Assembly (NCBI GenBank): GCA_023227695.1
Contig: JALNVE010000239.1
Span: 1-5,066, forward strand
Direction of reading: 5' to 3'
DNA from: Paludibacteraceae bacterium
GTDB taxonomy: Bacteria > Bacteroidota > Bacteroidia > Bacteroidales > Paludibacteraceae
DNA: 5,066 nt
Shown here one piece after another: positions 1-5,066 of the stretch. The notes below the pieces were generated by a model, which saw nothing but the letters and a program-made list of their open reading frames with translations, had not been told where the DNA came from and made no database searches. The position numbers were made by a program, and so were the translations under genes. Numbering within the stretch: the stretch's first letter is position 1; each line of letters starts with the position of its first letter.

Positions 1-80
1 ATTCTCCACAGGGCAACTGGAAAGAGGGAGATTTTCTCTTCTCTTTCTGCTCTGAAAAATATTTTTTCTACCTGACCCAT
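1..80 (-). CDS. Possible 5' end of a minus-strand gene, cut by the window edge
   Basis: Reading leftward from the ATG at 80-78, 26 codons stay open to the edge. The peptide starts MGQVEKIFFRAEREEK and continues ISLFPVALWR. The main support is a strong Shine-Dalgarno-like GAGGAGG on the minus strand (93-87), six bases before the ATG. Such sites are uncommon in Bacteroidota, so it either marks a well-translated gene or is chance purine-rich DNA. No family is recognisable from so short a stretch. If real, the gene is divergent from the TPR gene and shares the 81-278 intergenic region with it. A weak minus-strand -7-like sequence (TATCTTTTTG, 176-167) lies upstream, with no matching -33 element. 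Eighty bases can stay open by chance, so confidence is limited. Confidence 0.35.
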   Translation of the reverse strand, partial: MGQVEKIFFRAEREEKISLFPVALWR

Positions 81-248
81 TTTTTTCCTCCTCAAGTTGC
101 ATTATCAATTTGAATCCCCGTCAACATTTCCCCCACTTGTTTAAAAAAGCTTACTATTTTACGTAACAAAAAGATATAAAATGTTAAACATCAGTTTAAA
201 TGTTGATAAGTTTTGAGTAGAAAATGCACTCTCTTAGCGTAACTTAGC

Positions 249-256
249 TATTTTTG
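249..256 (+). promoter_or_regulatory. Bacteroidetes-type -7 box upstream of the TPR gene
   Basis: TATTTTTG at 249-256 fits TAnnTTTG, the -7 element used by the Bacteroidetes primary sigma factor. It would start transcription near 262 and leave a leader of roughly 15-20 bases before the ATG at 279. The -33 element is poor: only ATG at 224-226 lies near the expected distance, instead of TTG. A second, weaker candidate is TAAGTTTTG at 207-215, with TTA at 184-186 twenty bases upstream. Confidence 0.45.
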
Positions 257-278
257 CATAAAGAATAGGGTGTCATAG

Positions 279-1673
279 ATGAAGAAGAAGGATCAAACAT
301 ATTCAGAAGATCATTTAGAATCAACGATTCAACAATACGAAAAATCCATTTTAGATGGAAAAGACGAATATTTTGACGTTGACGACATTGAGGCATTGGT
401 CGACTATTACATGGAAAACGGTGAATCCGAAAAAGCATTGAAAGTCGTCCAACTAGGCATTTCTATCCATCCAAATAACGCAGATATCAAAATTGCCCAA
501 GCCAAAATTTTCCTTTTCACGGAAAAAGCAGATGAAGCAGAACTGATCTACGAATATCTTGCCACGATTGAACCCGACAACTGCGACATCAAACTTTTAG
601 GCGGAGAGATCAAGTTGCTCCACGGCGAAGAAACAGAAGCAAACAAAATGTTCAGCGACTTAATAGAAGAAGACCCTGACTACACATGCGATGTAGCCTA
701 TGCCTATTATGACAACTTCTTTTACAAAGAGGCTATAACTTACTTCGAGCAAGAGATAGAAAAGGAAACTTTAAAAAACGTGGATGTCAACTTCATCACA
801 GACGCAGCATTTTGTTATCAGCAATTAGGACAAGAAAGCAAAGCCATTGCATTATACGAGAAACTTCTGGATGAAGACCCTTATTGCAAAGAGGCTTGGT
901 ACAACCTCGGACAACTTTATTTCTCTGCAGAGAATTACGACAAAGCAGTTGAAGCATTTGATTTTGCCTACGTTGTCGGGAACGACCCGCAAAACCTTTT
1001 ACAAAAAGGTAACGCTTTGTTTCAAGGAAACAAACTGCAAACTGCAATCGAGACTTATACCATATACGGAGAAACAGGTTCAGATGCCAGGAAAATAGCG
1101 CTTGTCTTTATCGGCGAGTGTTACGAAAGAATGAATGATTACGATAAAGCCAAAGAGTTTTACGAAAAAGCGATTTCGGAAGACCCTAATAATTTAGGCG
1201 CTTTAAGCGGAATGTGCATCTGCTGTCTAGAGCAAAACGACTACAAGGAAGGTATAGAATATGCAGAGCGTGCAATTGCCATTGACCCTGAGTTACCGGA
1301 AAATTGGATGTACAAGGCAGAAGGAAAACTCAACTTGGGCAATGTAGATGAAGCACTAGCTTGTTATCTAAAGGCCAGCGAATTGGCTCCTAATTTTGCT
1401 GAATGTCTGTTTTCAATAGGCAACATATACATCGACAAGGGCGATTATGACAAGGCTCTTGAATATTACAACAGAGGCAGTGAAATAAACAAAGACGCAG
1501 ACAAGATTGCATTGTATTATGCCATCACATTCTTTAAGAAAGGAGATTTTCTGCAGTCTCATACTTATTTAATAGAATCCATACTAAAGGATCCGGAAAC
1601 AAGAACCATATTTTTTGACATTTGTCCAGAAGCAAAAGAAGACAGTTTATTTAAAAATCTTTTCGAAAAATAA
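279..1673 (+). CDS. Tetratricopeptide repeat (TPR) protein, about 12 repeats
   Basis: This 464-residue protein is almost entirely TPR solenoid. Repeats of about 34 residues are readable at roughly 37-65, 69-99, 103-133, 137-161, 171-201, 205-237, 238-266, 272-303, 306-337, 340-371, 374-404 and 408-439. They show the usual pattern of an aromatic residue or W, LG or IG, Y, A near position 20, and a closing DP or AP (for example 272-303, ending SEDP). TPR arrays bind other proteins or peptides, but the partner cannot be read from sequence. There is no signal peptide or membrane segment, so it is probably cytoplasmic. The protein looks acidic. It has eleven cysteines, three of them clustered as CICC at 313-316. 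The start at 279 lies just after a good -7 box. The lipoprotein gene begins 20 bp downstream, suggesting an operon. The fold is confident; the function is unknown. Confidence 0.93.
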   Translation: MKKKDQTYSEDHLESTIQQYEKSILDGKDEYFDVDDIEALVDYYMENGESEKALKVVQLGISIHPNNADIKIAQAKIFLFTEKADEAELIYEYLATIEPDNCDIKLLGGEIKLLHGEETEANKMFSDLIEEDPDYTCDVAYAYYDNFFYKEAITYFEQEIEKETLKNVDVNFITDAAFCYQQLGQESKAIALYEKLLDEDPYCKEAWYNLGQLYFSAENYDKAVEAFDFAYVVGNDPQNLLQKGNALFQGNKLQTAIETYTIYGETGSDARKIALVFIGECYERMNDYDKAKEFYEKAISEDPNNLGALSGMCICCLEQNDYKEGIEYAERAIAIDPELPENWMYKAEGKLNLGNVDEALACYLKASELAPNFAECLFSIGNIYIDKGDYDKALEYYNRGSEINKDADKIALYYAITFFKKGDFLQSHTYLIESILKDPETRTIFFDICPEAKEDSLFKNLFEK

Positions 1674-1693
1674 AAAGAAACAAAAGGATAGAA

Positions 1694-2455
1694 ATGAAAA
1701 AGATCAAACACGCTTTCATAGCATCAACCATAGTACTTCTTGGCATATTATCAGGATGCGAAGCTGAGCATCACGACTATGTTTATATGATAAAATCATC
1801 TGTATCCACACCGGTAGAGTTAACATACCATATAGCAAACGAAGACGACGTTCGCCATACCACTTTGCAAAACGGAGAAACTTTAAGGCTATGTACCAGG
1901 GAAGGAGTTTCGGGCGATGAAATTTGGAACATAGAGACCAGTTCGACAATTTTCCCTATCAGCGCTATGATAGCAACAACAAACAACTTCGATCTTCTAA
2001 CCGAAAACTTATCCATTAGGAATTACTGGCCTAGCAACCCTGTTGCAATAGGAGATTCAGGCATTTATACACTCAACCTGACAGACGATGATTTCATACT
2101 AAGCAAAAAAGTAGATTTCAAATACGAAATAACGTCTGAAGTTTCCGATTCCATTATTGTTACGAGTTACATTGTAGGAGACAAGCCGAAAAAGGACACA
2201 ATGACAGCCGAAAACAACAAAATTCAAATTGGAACGGCTACCATTTACGCTTACAACGAGAAAGCTACAAAGAAAGTATCCGAACGCAATGTAAAAATGC
2301 TATCCGGACTACAATCGCTTTCTCTTACTTTTTTGAAGGATGGAGAGAGCTACTCCAGAAGCATTAATTTATCCAAAGAAGACTCTCTTTTCTCATTCTC
2401 TGACAAAGGATGTACCATGACAATCAAAGGAAGCATCTTCTTTAAAACAAACTAA
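1694..2455 (+). CDS. Predicted lipoprotein of unknown function with two similar halves
   Basis: This 253-residue protein starts with a lipoprotein signal peptide: positive MKKIK, a hydrophobic stretch to residue 18, then the lipobox LSGC with the lipidated cysteine at residue 22. The mature N-terminus reads CEAEHHD. The acidic residues right after the cysteine partly resemble the Bacteroidetes lipoprotein export signal, so surface exposure is possible but inferred. The rest looks beta-rich, without catalytic motifs or further membrane segments. Residues 28-66 align with 141-179, and 121-129 loosely with 237-244, suggesting two duplicated Ig-like or beta-sandwich domains. I do not recognise a named family. 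The gene starts 20 bp after the TPR gene and is probably co-transcribed with it. A weak purine-rich AAAAGGA (1682-1688) precedes the start. The operon probably ends in the structured gap that follows. Confidence 0.85.
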   Translation: MKKIKHAFIASTIVLLGILSGCEAEHHDYVYMIKSSVSTPVELTYHIANEDDVRHTTLQNGETLRLCTREGVSGDEIWNIETSSTIFPISAMIATTNNFDLLTENLSIRNYWPSNPVAIGDSGIYTLNLTDDDFILSKKVDFKYEITSEVSDSIIVTSYIVGDKPKKDTMTAENNKIQIGTATIYAYNEKATKKVSERNVKMLSGLQSLSLTFLKDGESYSRSINLSKEDSLFSFSDKGCTMTIKGSIFFKTN

Positions 2456-2534
2456 AACAAAAAAAGGATCAATTCTCTCGAAATGGGAGATTCTGAATAA
2501 ACAAGATCAACCATTAAGATCCTTCATTTGTTTT
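2454..2534 (+). repeat. Long imperfect inverted repeat with a nested hairpin; possible terminator
   Basis: The arms 2454-2470 and 2518-2534 are complementary at 15 of 17 positions; the left arm overlaps the lipoprotein stop codon. The left arm is A-rich and the right arm ends in GTTTT, as in an AT-rich, possibly bidirectional terminator. Inside, TCTCTC (2474-2479) pairs with GGGAGA (2485-2490) around a five-base loop, including one G-T pair. The 47-base span between the arms is long for a simple terminator, so a structured 3' UTR is an alternative. The rest of the gap to aroE (2535-2611) is AT-rich, with a spaced TGATAAAA/TTTTATCA pair (2540-2547 and 2575-2582). I see no TAnnTTTG box there. 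Confidence 0.45.
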
Positions 2535-2611
2535 CAGACTGATAAAAAACAAAGACGAAAGCCAAATAAAAAGCTTTTATCATTCATAAATAATTAAATC
2601 ATACAATAATT

Positions 2612-3358
2612 ATGAAGTTATACGGCCTAATTGGAGAAAAACTTGAACACTCGTTTTCTAAGAACTTTTTCACAGAAAAATTTGAAAAAGAAGGGATAGA
2701 TGCTCAGTACGAATTATACGAACTGCCTCAAATAACAGAATTCCCTACTCTTTTAGCAAATAACGAATTTTATGGTTTGAATGTCACATTTCCTTATAAA
2801 GAAAAAGTGATGGATTATATTGACCAAATGGATCCAGAAGCCCTCGAAATTGGAGCTATCAACACTATTCGTTTCAAAAGACGCGGAGGTAGAGTCAATA
2901 CCAAAGGTTATAATACAGATGTGATAGGATTCACGAATTCTATCCGTCCTCTTTTGCAGCCGCACCACAAACATGCATTAATTTTAGGAACAGGAGGAGC
3001 TTCAAAAGCGATTAGGTTTGCGCTCAACAAACTAGGGATAGATTGTCAACTTGTGTCAAGACATGCACAAGATTTCCCTTGTGCAATAAACTACCACCAA
3101 CTAACCCAAGAGGTGATGGAAAAACATGAGATAATTGTCAACTGTTCTCCTTTGGGAATGTACCCTAAAGTAGATGTTGCGCCTAGCATTCCTTACCAAT
3201 TACTCAATCAAAGACATCTTCTTTTCGATTTGGTATACAACCCAGAAAACACTCTTTTCTGTCAACTAGGAAGAGAGCACGGCGCTACGGTTAAAAATGG
3301 TCTAGAAATGCTACATGAACAAGCGTTAGCCTCATGGCATATTTGGAACAAAGATTAA
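2612..3358 (+). CDS. aroE: Shikimate dehydrogenase (NADP+)
   Basis: This enzyme reversibly reduces 3-dehydroshikimate to shikimate with NADPH, a cytoplasmic step of the route to chorismate and aromatic amino acids. The family landmarks are all present. HSFSK carries the two substrate-binding serines (14 and 16). NVTFPYK (57-63) includes the catalytic lysine K63. GAINT carries N84. NTD (101-103) includes the catalytic aspartate D103. The Rossmann dinucleotide loop is GTGGASKA (126-133), and VSR at 148-150 suits NADP phosphate recognition. Also present are NCSPLGM (177-183), DLVYNP (206-211) and GLEMLHEQ (230-237). At 248 residues it is somewhat shorter than E. coli AroE (272) but has every core motif, so it looks intact. 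The start has no Shine-Dalgarno sequence and sits in AT-rich DNA, as is usual for this phylum. No own promoter is evident; it may be read through from upstream or use a non-consensus promoter. Confidence 0.96.
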   Translation: MKLYGLIGEKLEHSFSKNFFTEKFEKEGIDAQYELYELPQITEFPTLLANNEFYGLNVTFPYKEKVMDYIDQMDPEALEIGAINTIRFKRRGGRVNTKGYNTDVIGFTNSIRPLLQPHHKHALILGTGGASKAIRFALNKLGIDCQLVSRHAQDFPCAINYHQLTQEVMEKHEIIVNCSPLGMYPKVDVAPSIPYQLLNQRHLLFDLVYNPENTLFCQLGREHGATVKNGLEMLHEQALASWHIWNKD

Positions 3359-3371
3359 AAACAGAACAAAG

Positions 3372-3411
3372 AAAACGGACGATTCTCTTTTTTGAGGACC
3401 GTCCGTTTTTT
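3372..3411 (+). terminator. Rho-independent terminator after aroE
   Basis: AAAACGGACG (3372-3381) pairs perfectly with CGTCCGTTTT (3400-3409), a 10-bp stem followed by a T-run to 3411. The 18-base loop can form a small CTC/GAG inner pairing. The A-run on the left side means the same hairpin could also stop minus-strand transcription from the convergent kinase gene, which ends about 100 bp away. I see no other gene in 3412-3510. Confidence 0.88.
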
Positions 3412-3510
3412 ATTTGAGTTGTTTTCGAAATTAGCTTTATTGGATTCAAGACCAAAAGGTCACTGATGGAGTAAACAAAACGCAACTATACAATTGAAAA
3501 ACAGCAAGTC

Positions 3511-4491
3511 TTATACTCTTCGCAAATCGTCCTTCATCAAATCCCAAGCATCGTCATTCAAGCGTGCTCCAACAACCTGAACAATATTACCAGAAACGAC
3601 AGAGCCATAGTTACCGCATTGTTCCAATGAGCAACCACGAGCCAATCCATAAAGGAATCCTGACGCATATAAATCACCAGCTCCGGTCGTATCCATACAT
3701 CTATTGATAGGAAAAGGCTTTATATAGACCTTTTCTGCTCCTCTGCGCACAAAAGAACCTTGCGAACCAACTTTAACTATTGCAATTTCACATAACTTAG
3801 CCATTTCATCCAAGGCTGATTCCGGGTCCAATCCAGTAAACGTTTTCGCCTCCTCTTCGTTGGCAAAAACAATATCAACATATTTTACGATCAAATCTTT
3901 TAAAAAATCCAAATTTGCCTCCACCAAGTTATAACTTGCCAAATCCAAAGAAACTTTCAAACCCTTCTGATGAGCTCGTCTCATAACATCTGTAATGAAA
4001 TCATGGTCTGAAGCAACATACCCTTCCACATGAAAATAATCATAGCCGTCGAACATGTCAGTTGTAATGTCCGTCGAATCCATCTCACAAGATGCGCCAA
4101 GAAATGTTGCCATTGTGCGTTCACCATCAGGAGAGACCAAGGAGATACAAAAACCAGAAGGACTATCCGAACTCCTTACCAAGAGGGTGTGCACCCCATT
4201 TTGAAGGCAATCTGACTCAAAGAAGTTTCCATAACGATCATCTCCTACCTTACCTATATAGCCAGCACAAATGCCCAATTTGGACAAACCATATATTGTA
4301 TTGGCCGCAGAGCCTCCGCTCACCAACGTACAATCCTTATTTCTTATGAGATCGATGATCTTTGCAGAAAGAGAACGATCTATCACCTGTCGACTTCCCC
4401 GTGGAAGTTTAAGCTGAGAAATCAAAGAATCATCTTCCATAACCACCAAAATATCCACTAAAGCATTTCCTATTCCTAAAACTTTCTTCAT
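3511..4491 (-). CDS. PfkB-family kinase, adenosine-kinase-like
   Basis: This 326-residue ribokinase/PfkB-fold enzyme transfers the ATP gamma-phosphate to a sugar or nucleoside hydroxyl. GNALVD (8-13) supplies the N-terminal substrate-binding Asn and Asp. The first family signature is GGSAANT (59-65), continuing through GYIGKVGDDRYG (77-88). NEEE (211-214) matches the NxxE motif for magnesium and phosphate. The second signature, DTTGAGDLYASGF (267-279), holds the GAGD anion hole and the catalytic base D273. GNALVDI, GGSAANT and overall length fit the bacterial adenosine-kinase-like subgroup better than ribokinase or fructokinase. Nucleoside salvage is therefore the likely role, but the substrate is not proven by sequence. 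All catalytic residues are present. The start chosen (4491) gives the family-typical N-terminus. It is the last of three overlapping ATGA units, and no Shine-Dalgarno is seen. The gene converges on aroE and diverges from the tRNA genes. Confidence 0.92.
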   Translation of the reverse strand: MKKVLGIGNALVDILVVMEDDSLISQLKLPRGSRQVIDRSLSAKIIDLIRNKDCTLVSGGSAANTIYGLSKLGICAGYIGKVGDDRYGNFFESDCLQNGVHTLLVRSSDSPSGFCISLVSPDGERTMATFLGASCEMDSTDITTDMFDGYDYFHVEGYVASDHDFITDVMRRAHQKGLKVSLDLASYNLVEANLDFLKDLIVKYVDIVFANEEEAKTFTGLDPESALDEMAKLCEIAIVKVGSQGSFVRRGAEKVYIKPFPINRCMDTTGAGDLYASGFLYGLARGCSLEQCGNYGSVVSGNIVQVVGARLNDDAWDLMKDDLRRV

Positions 4492-4499
4492 TCATTCAT
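4488..4499 (-). promoter_or_regulatory. Triple ATGA at the kinase start, with a three-codon upstream frame
   Basis: On the minus strand the start region reads ATGAATGAATGAAG, giving ATGs at 4499, 4495 and 4491 in three different frames. Only the last opens the kinase. The first encodes Met-Asn-Glu and stops at a TGA (4490-4488) that overlaps the kinase ATG. The second runs 21 codons inside the kinase gene before a stop. Start choice may therefore affect kinase translation; this effect is inferred. Confidence 0.4.
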
Positions 4500-4553
4500 T
4501 TTTTACAAATGCGTTCATTTTCTTCGGGAAAGTTCCATAATCATACAACCTTC

Positions 4554-4581
4554 TGATATGCAAAAAGAAAGCCACATATCA
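4554..4581 (-). repeat. Small inverted repeat in the kinase leader
   Basis: TGATATG (4554-4560) and CATATCA (4575-4581) are perfect 7-base complements separated by 14 bases. They lie within the presumed 5' leader of the kinase mRNA. The word TTCTGATA also occurs twice nearby (4551-4558 and about 4596-4603). This could be a leader hairpin or an operator, but the stem is AT-rich and short. I recognise no known riboswitch in 4492-4645. Confidence 0.25.
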
Positions 4582-4649
4582 ACATTGCTGCATCTTTCTG
4601 ATAGCAGAAAAACGAACATAAAAGCATTATTTTTTTTCAAAATTTACTG

Positions 4650-4657
4650 CAAAGATA
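4650..4657 (-). promoter_or_regulatory. Candidate -7 box for the kinase gene
   Basis: The plus-strand CAAAGATA reads TATCTTTG on the minus strand, a full match to TAnnTTTG. The expected -33 position (4680-4678) reads ATG rather than TTG, so support is partial. Transcription would begin near 4644, leaving a leader of about 150 bases before the kinase start. The box directly abuts the -33 element of the tRNA promoter on the other strand. Confidence 0.45.
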
Positions 4658-4688
4658 TTGCATAGTTTGCAAAAAGCCATTACCTTTG
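4658..4688 (+). promoter_or_regulatory. Bacteroidetes-type promoter of the tRNA-Asn pair
   Basis: TTG at 4658-4660 is followed, after 20 bases, by TACCTTTG at 4681-4688. This matches the -33 TTG / -7 TAnnTTTG promoter with near-ideal spacing. Transcription would start around 4694, roughly 20 bases before the first tRNA. It is the best promoter in the window, as expected for a stable RNA unit. Confidence 0.75.
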
Positions 4689-4715
4689 CATCGCGATTCG
4701 GAAAGGAAAGCGAAT

Positions 4716-4789
4716 TCTTCCTTAGCTCAGTCGGTTAGAGCATCTGACTGTTAATCAGAGGGTCCTTGGTTCAAGTCCAAGAGGGAGAG
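4716..4789 (+). tRNA. tRNA-Asn (anticodon GTT), copy 1
   Basis: The 74-base sequence folds as a complete cloverleaf. The acceptor stem TCTTCCT pairs with AGGGAGA, including one T-G pair. The D-arm is GCTC/GAGC, the anticodon stem TCTGA/TCAGA, and the T-arm CTTGG/CCAAG around TTCAAGT. The anticodon GTT at 4750-4752 decodes AAC and AAU as asparagine. The discriminator base is G (4789), as expected for tRNA-Asn. CCA is not encoded, since GCAAAA follows, so it must be added after transcription. Confidence 0.97.
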
Positions 4790-4792
4790 CAA

Positions 4793-4811
4793 AAGTGCAA
4801 GAACAGCACTT
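4793..4811 (+). other. Small hairpin in the spacer between the two tRNAs
   Basis: AAGTGC (4793-4798) pairs with GCACTT (4806-4811) around a 7-base loop, followed by an A-run rather than a T-run. It is therefore not a terminator. In a dicistronic precursor it might guide or result from tRNA end processing; this role is inferred. Confidence 0.35.
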
Positions 4812-4830
4812 CAAAAAAAAGTTCAAACAT

Positions 4831-4904
4831 TCTTCCTTAGCTCAGTCGGTTAGAGCATCTGACTGTTAATCAGAGGGTCCTTGGTTCAAGTCCAAGAGGG
4901 AGAG
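4831..4904 (+). tRNA. tRNA-Asn (anticodon GTT), copy 2
   Basis: This gene is identical in all 74 bases to the copy 115 bases upstream, with the anticodon at 4865-4867 and discriminator G at 4904. The identity extends slightly into both flanks (4714-4795 equals 4829-4910), giving an 82-bp perfect direct repeat. The 41-base spacer has no promoter or terminator, so both tRNAs probably arise from one precursor. CCA is again not encoded. Confidence 0.97.
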
Positions 4905-4905
4905 C

Positions 4906-4937
4906 AAAAGAGAGTTGATCAATCAACTCTCTTTTTT
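4906..4937 (+). terminator. Rho-independent terminator of the tRNA unit
   Basis: AAAAGAGAGTTGAT (4906-4919) is perfectly complementary to ATCAACTCTCTTTT (4922-4935). Allowing a realistic loop of about six bases, a stem of about 12 bp ends in a T-run (4932-4937). It begins right after the second tRNA and closes the dicistronic unit. Confidence 0.9.
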
Positions 4938-5033
4938 GTTTTCAATAAGTTCTATTGGTAATCATTAGGGGTCAGTAGAAATTTAGTGGGGAAAGAAATA
5001 TCATAAAAAACCAAGTATCAACGTTTCTATACC

Positions 5034-5066
5034 ATGGAAACAAAACAACTAATAGCGTTGGCAGAA
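5034..5066 (+). CDS. Possible start of an unidentified gene, cut by the window edge
   Basis: An ATG at 5034 opens 11 codons (METKQLIALAE) to the window edge; the nearest upstream in-frame stop is at 5004-5006. There is no clear Shine-Dalgarno sequence and no good -33/-7 pair in 4938-5033. The preceding stretch holds GGGGTCAG (4969-4976) and GTGGGG (4986-4991). These G-rich words stand out in AT-rich DNA but cannot be assigned. The peptide is too short to identify, and the frame may not be a gene. Confidence 0.35.
   Translation, partial: METKQLIALAE

Noticed and set aside
159..204. Palindrome TTACGTAA (159-166) and AACAT/ATGTT pair (186-190, 200-204) as operators upstream of the TPR gene
   Set aside because: Short AT-rich palindromes are expected by chance here, and neither overlaps the -7 box or matches a regulator site I know.
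796..1098. Open frames on both strands within the TPR gene (minus 796-1047, plus 847-1098)
   Set aside because: They lie wholly inside a clear TPR coding frame, and their peptides are low in recognisable motifs. They are frame shadows.
1716..2016. Two minus-strand frames opposite the lipoprotein gene
   Set aside because: The sense frame has a proper lipobox and operon spacing; the antisense peptides show no domain or start signals.
3450..3461. GACC-AAAA-GGTC mini-hairpin in the convergent gap, as a kinase terminator
   Set aside because: The stem has only four base pairs and no T-run follows on the minus strand. The 3372-3411 hairpin is a better bidirectional candidate.
3291..3485. Minus-strand frame spanning the aroE end and its terminator
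   Set aside because: It reads through the strong 3372-3411 hairpin and into aroE antisense, with no start signals or recognisable protein.
4030..4349. Plus-strand frames opposite the kinase
   Set aside because: The minus-strand kinase has all PfkB motifs, so these are shadows.
4716..4904. The two tRNA copies as attL/attR of an integrated element
   Set aside because: Only a 41-base spacer lies between them, with no integrase. A simple tandem tRNA duplication explains the repeat.
1..5066. CRISPR array or defence system
   Set aside because: There is no regularly spaced repeat array; the only long direct repeat is the tRNA pair. No nuclease, toxin or helicase motifs are seen.

Overview
The window looks like an ordinary chromosomal segment of a Bacteroidota bacterium, most likely Bacteroidales. 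The evidence is AT-rich DNA, start sites mostly without Shine-Dalgarno sequences, and -7 boxes of the Bacteroidetes form TAnnTTTG (249-256, 4681-4688, and 4650-4657 on the minus strand). The lipoprotein signal peptide is followed by acidic residues, and the tRNA genes lack an encoded CCA. No genus can be assigned from this sequence alone.

Layout, left to right. Positions 1-80 may hold the first 26 codons of a minus-strand gene that runs off the left edge. A TAnnTTTG box at 249-256 precedes a plus-strand pair only 20 bp apart: a cytoplasmic protein of about twelve TPR motifs (279-1673) and a predicted lipoprotein (1694-2455). A 156-bp AT-rich gap with a long imperfect inverted repeat follows. 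Next is aroE, a complete shikimate dehydrogenase (2612-3358), closed by a clear intrinsic terminator at 3372-3411. Converging on it from the minus strand is a PfkB-family kinase of the adenosine-kinase-like type (3511-4491). The divergent region 4492-4715 carries the kinase leader, a candidate kinase -7 box and the tRNA promoter. Two identical tRNA-Asn(GUU) genes (4716-4789 and 4831-4904) follow, then a strong terminator. The first 11 codons of an unidentified plus-strand frame begin at 5034.

How the genes relate. AroE supplies the shikimate step of aromatic amino acid and chorismate synthesis, and the kinase probably acts in nucleoside salvage. The tRNA pair is a dicistronic unit with its own promoter and terminator. 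The TPR protein and lipoprotein are probably co-transcribed, but nothing links them to aromatic biosynthesis.

I see no convincing new defence or mobile system here. The points most worth a second look are the apparent internal duplication of the lipoprotein, the back-to-back kinase/tRNA promoter region with repeated TTTGCA words, the triple ATGA at the kinase start, and the structured gap before aroE.
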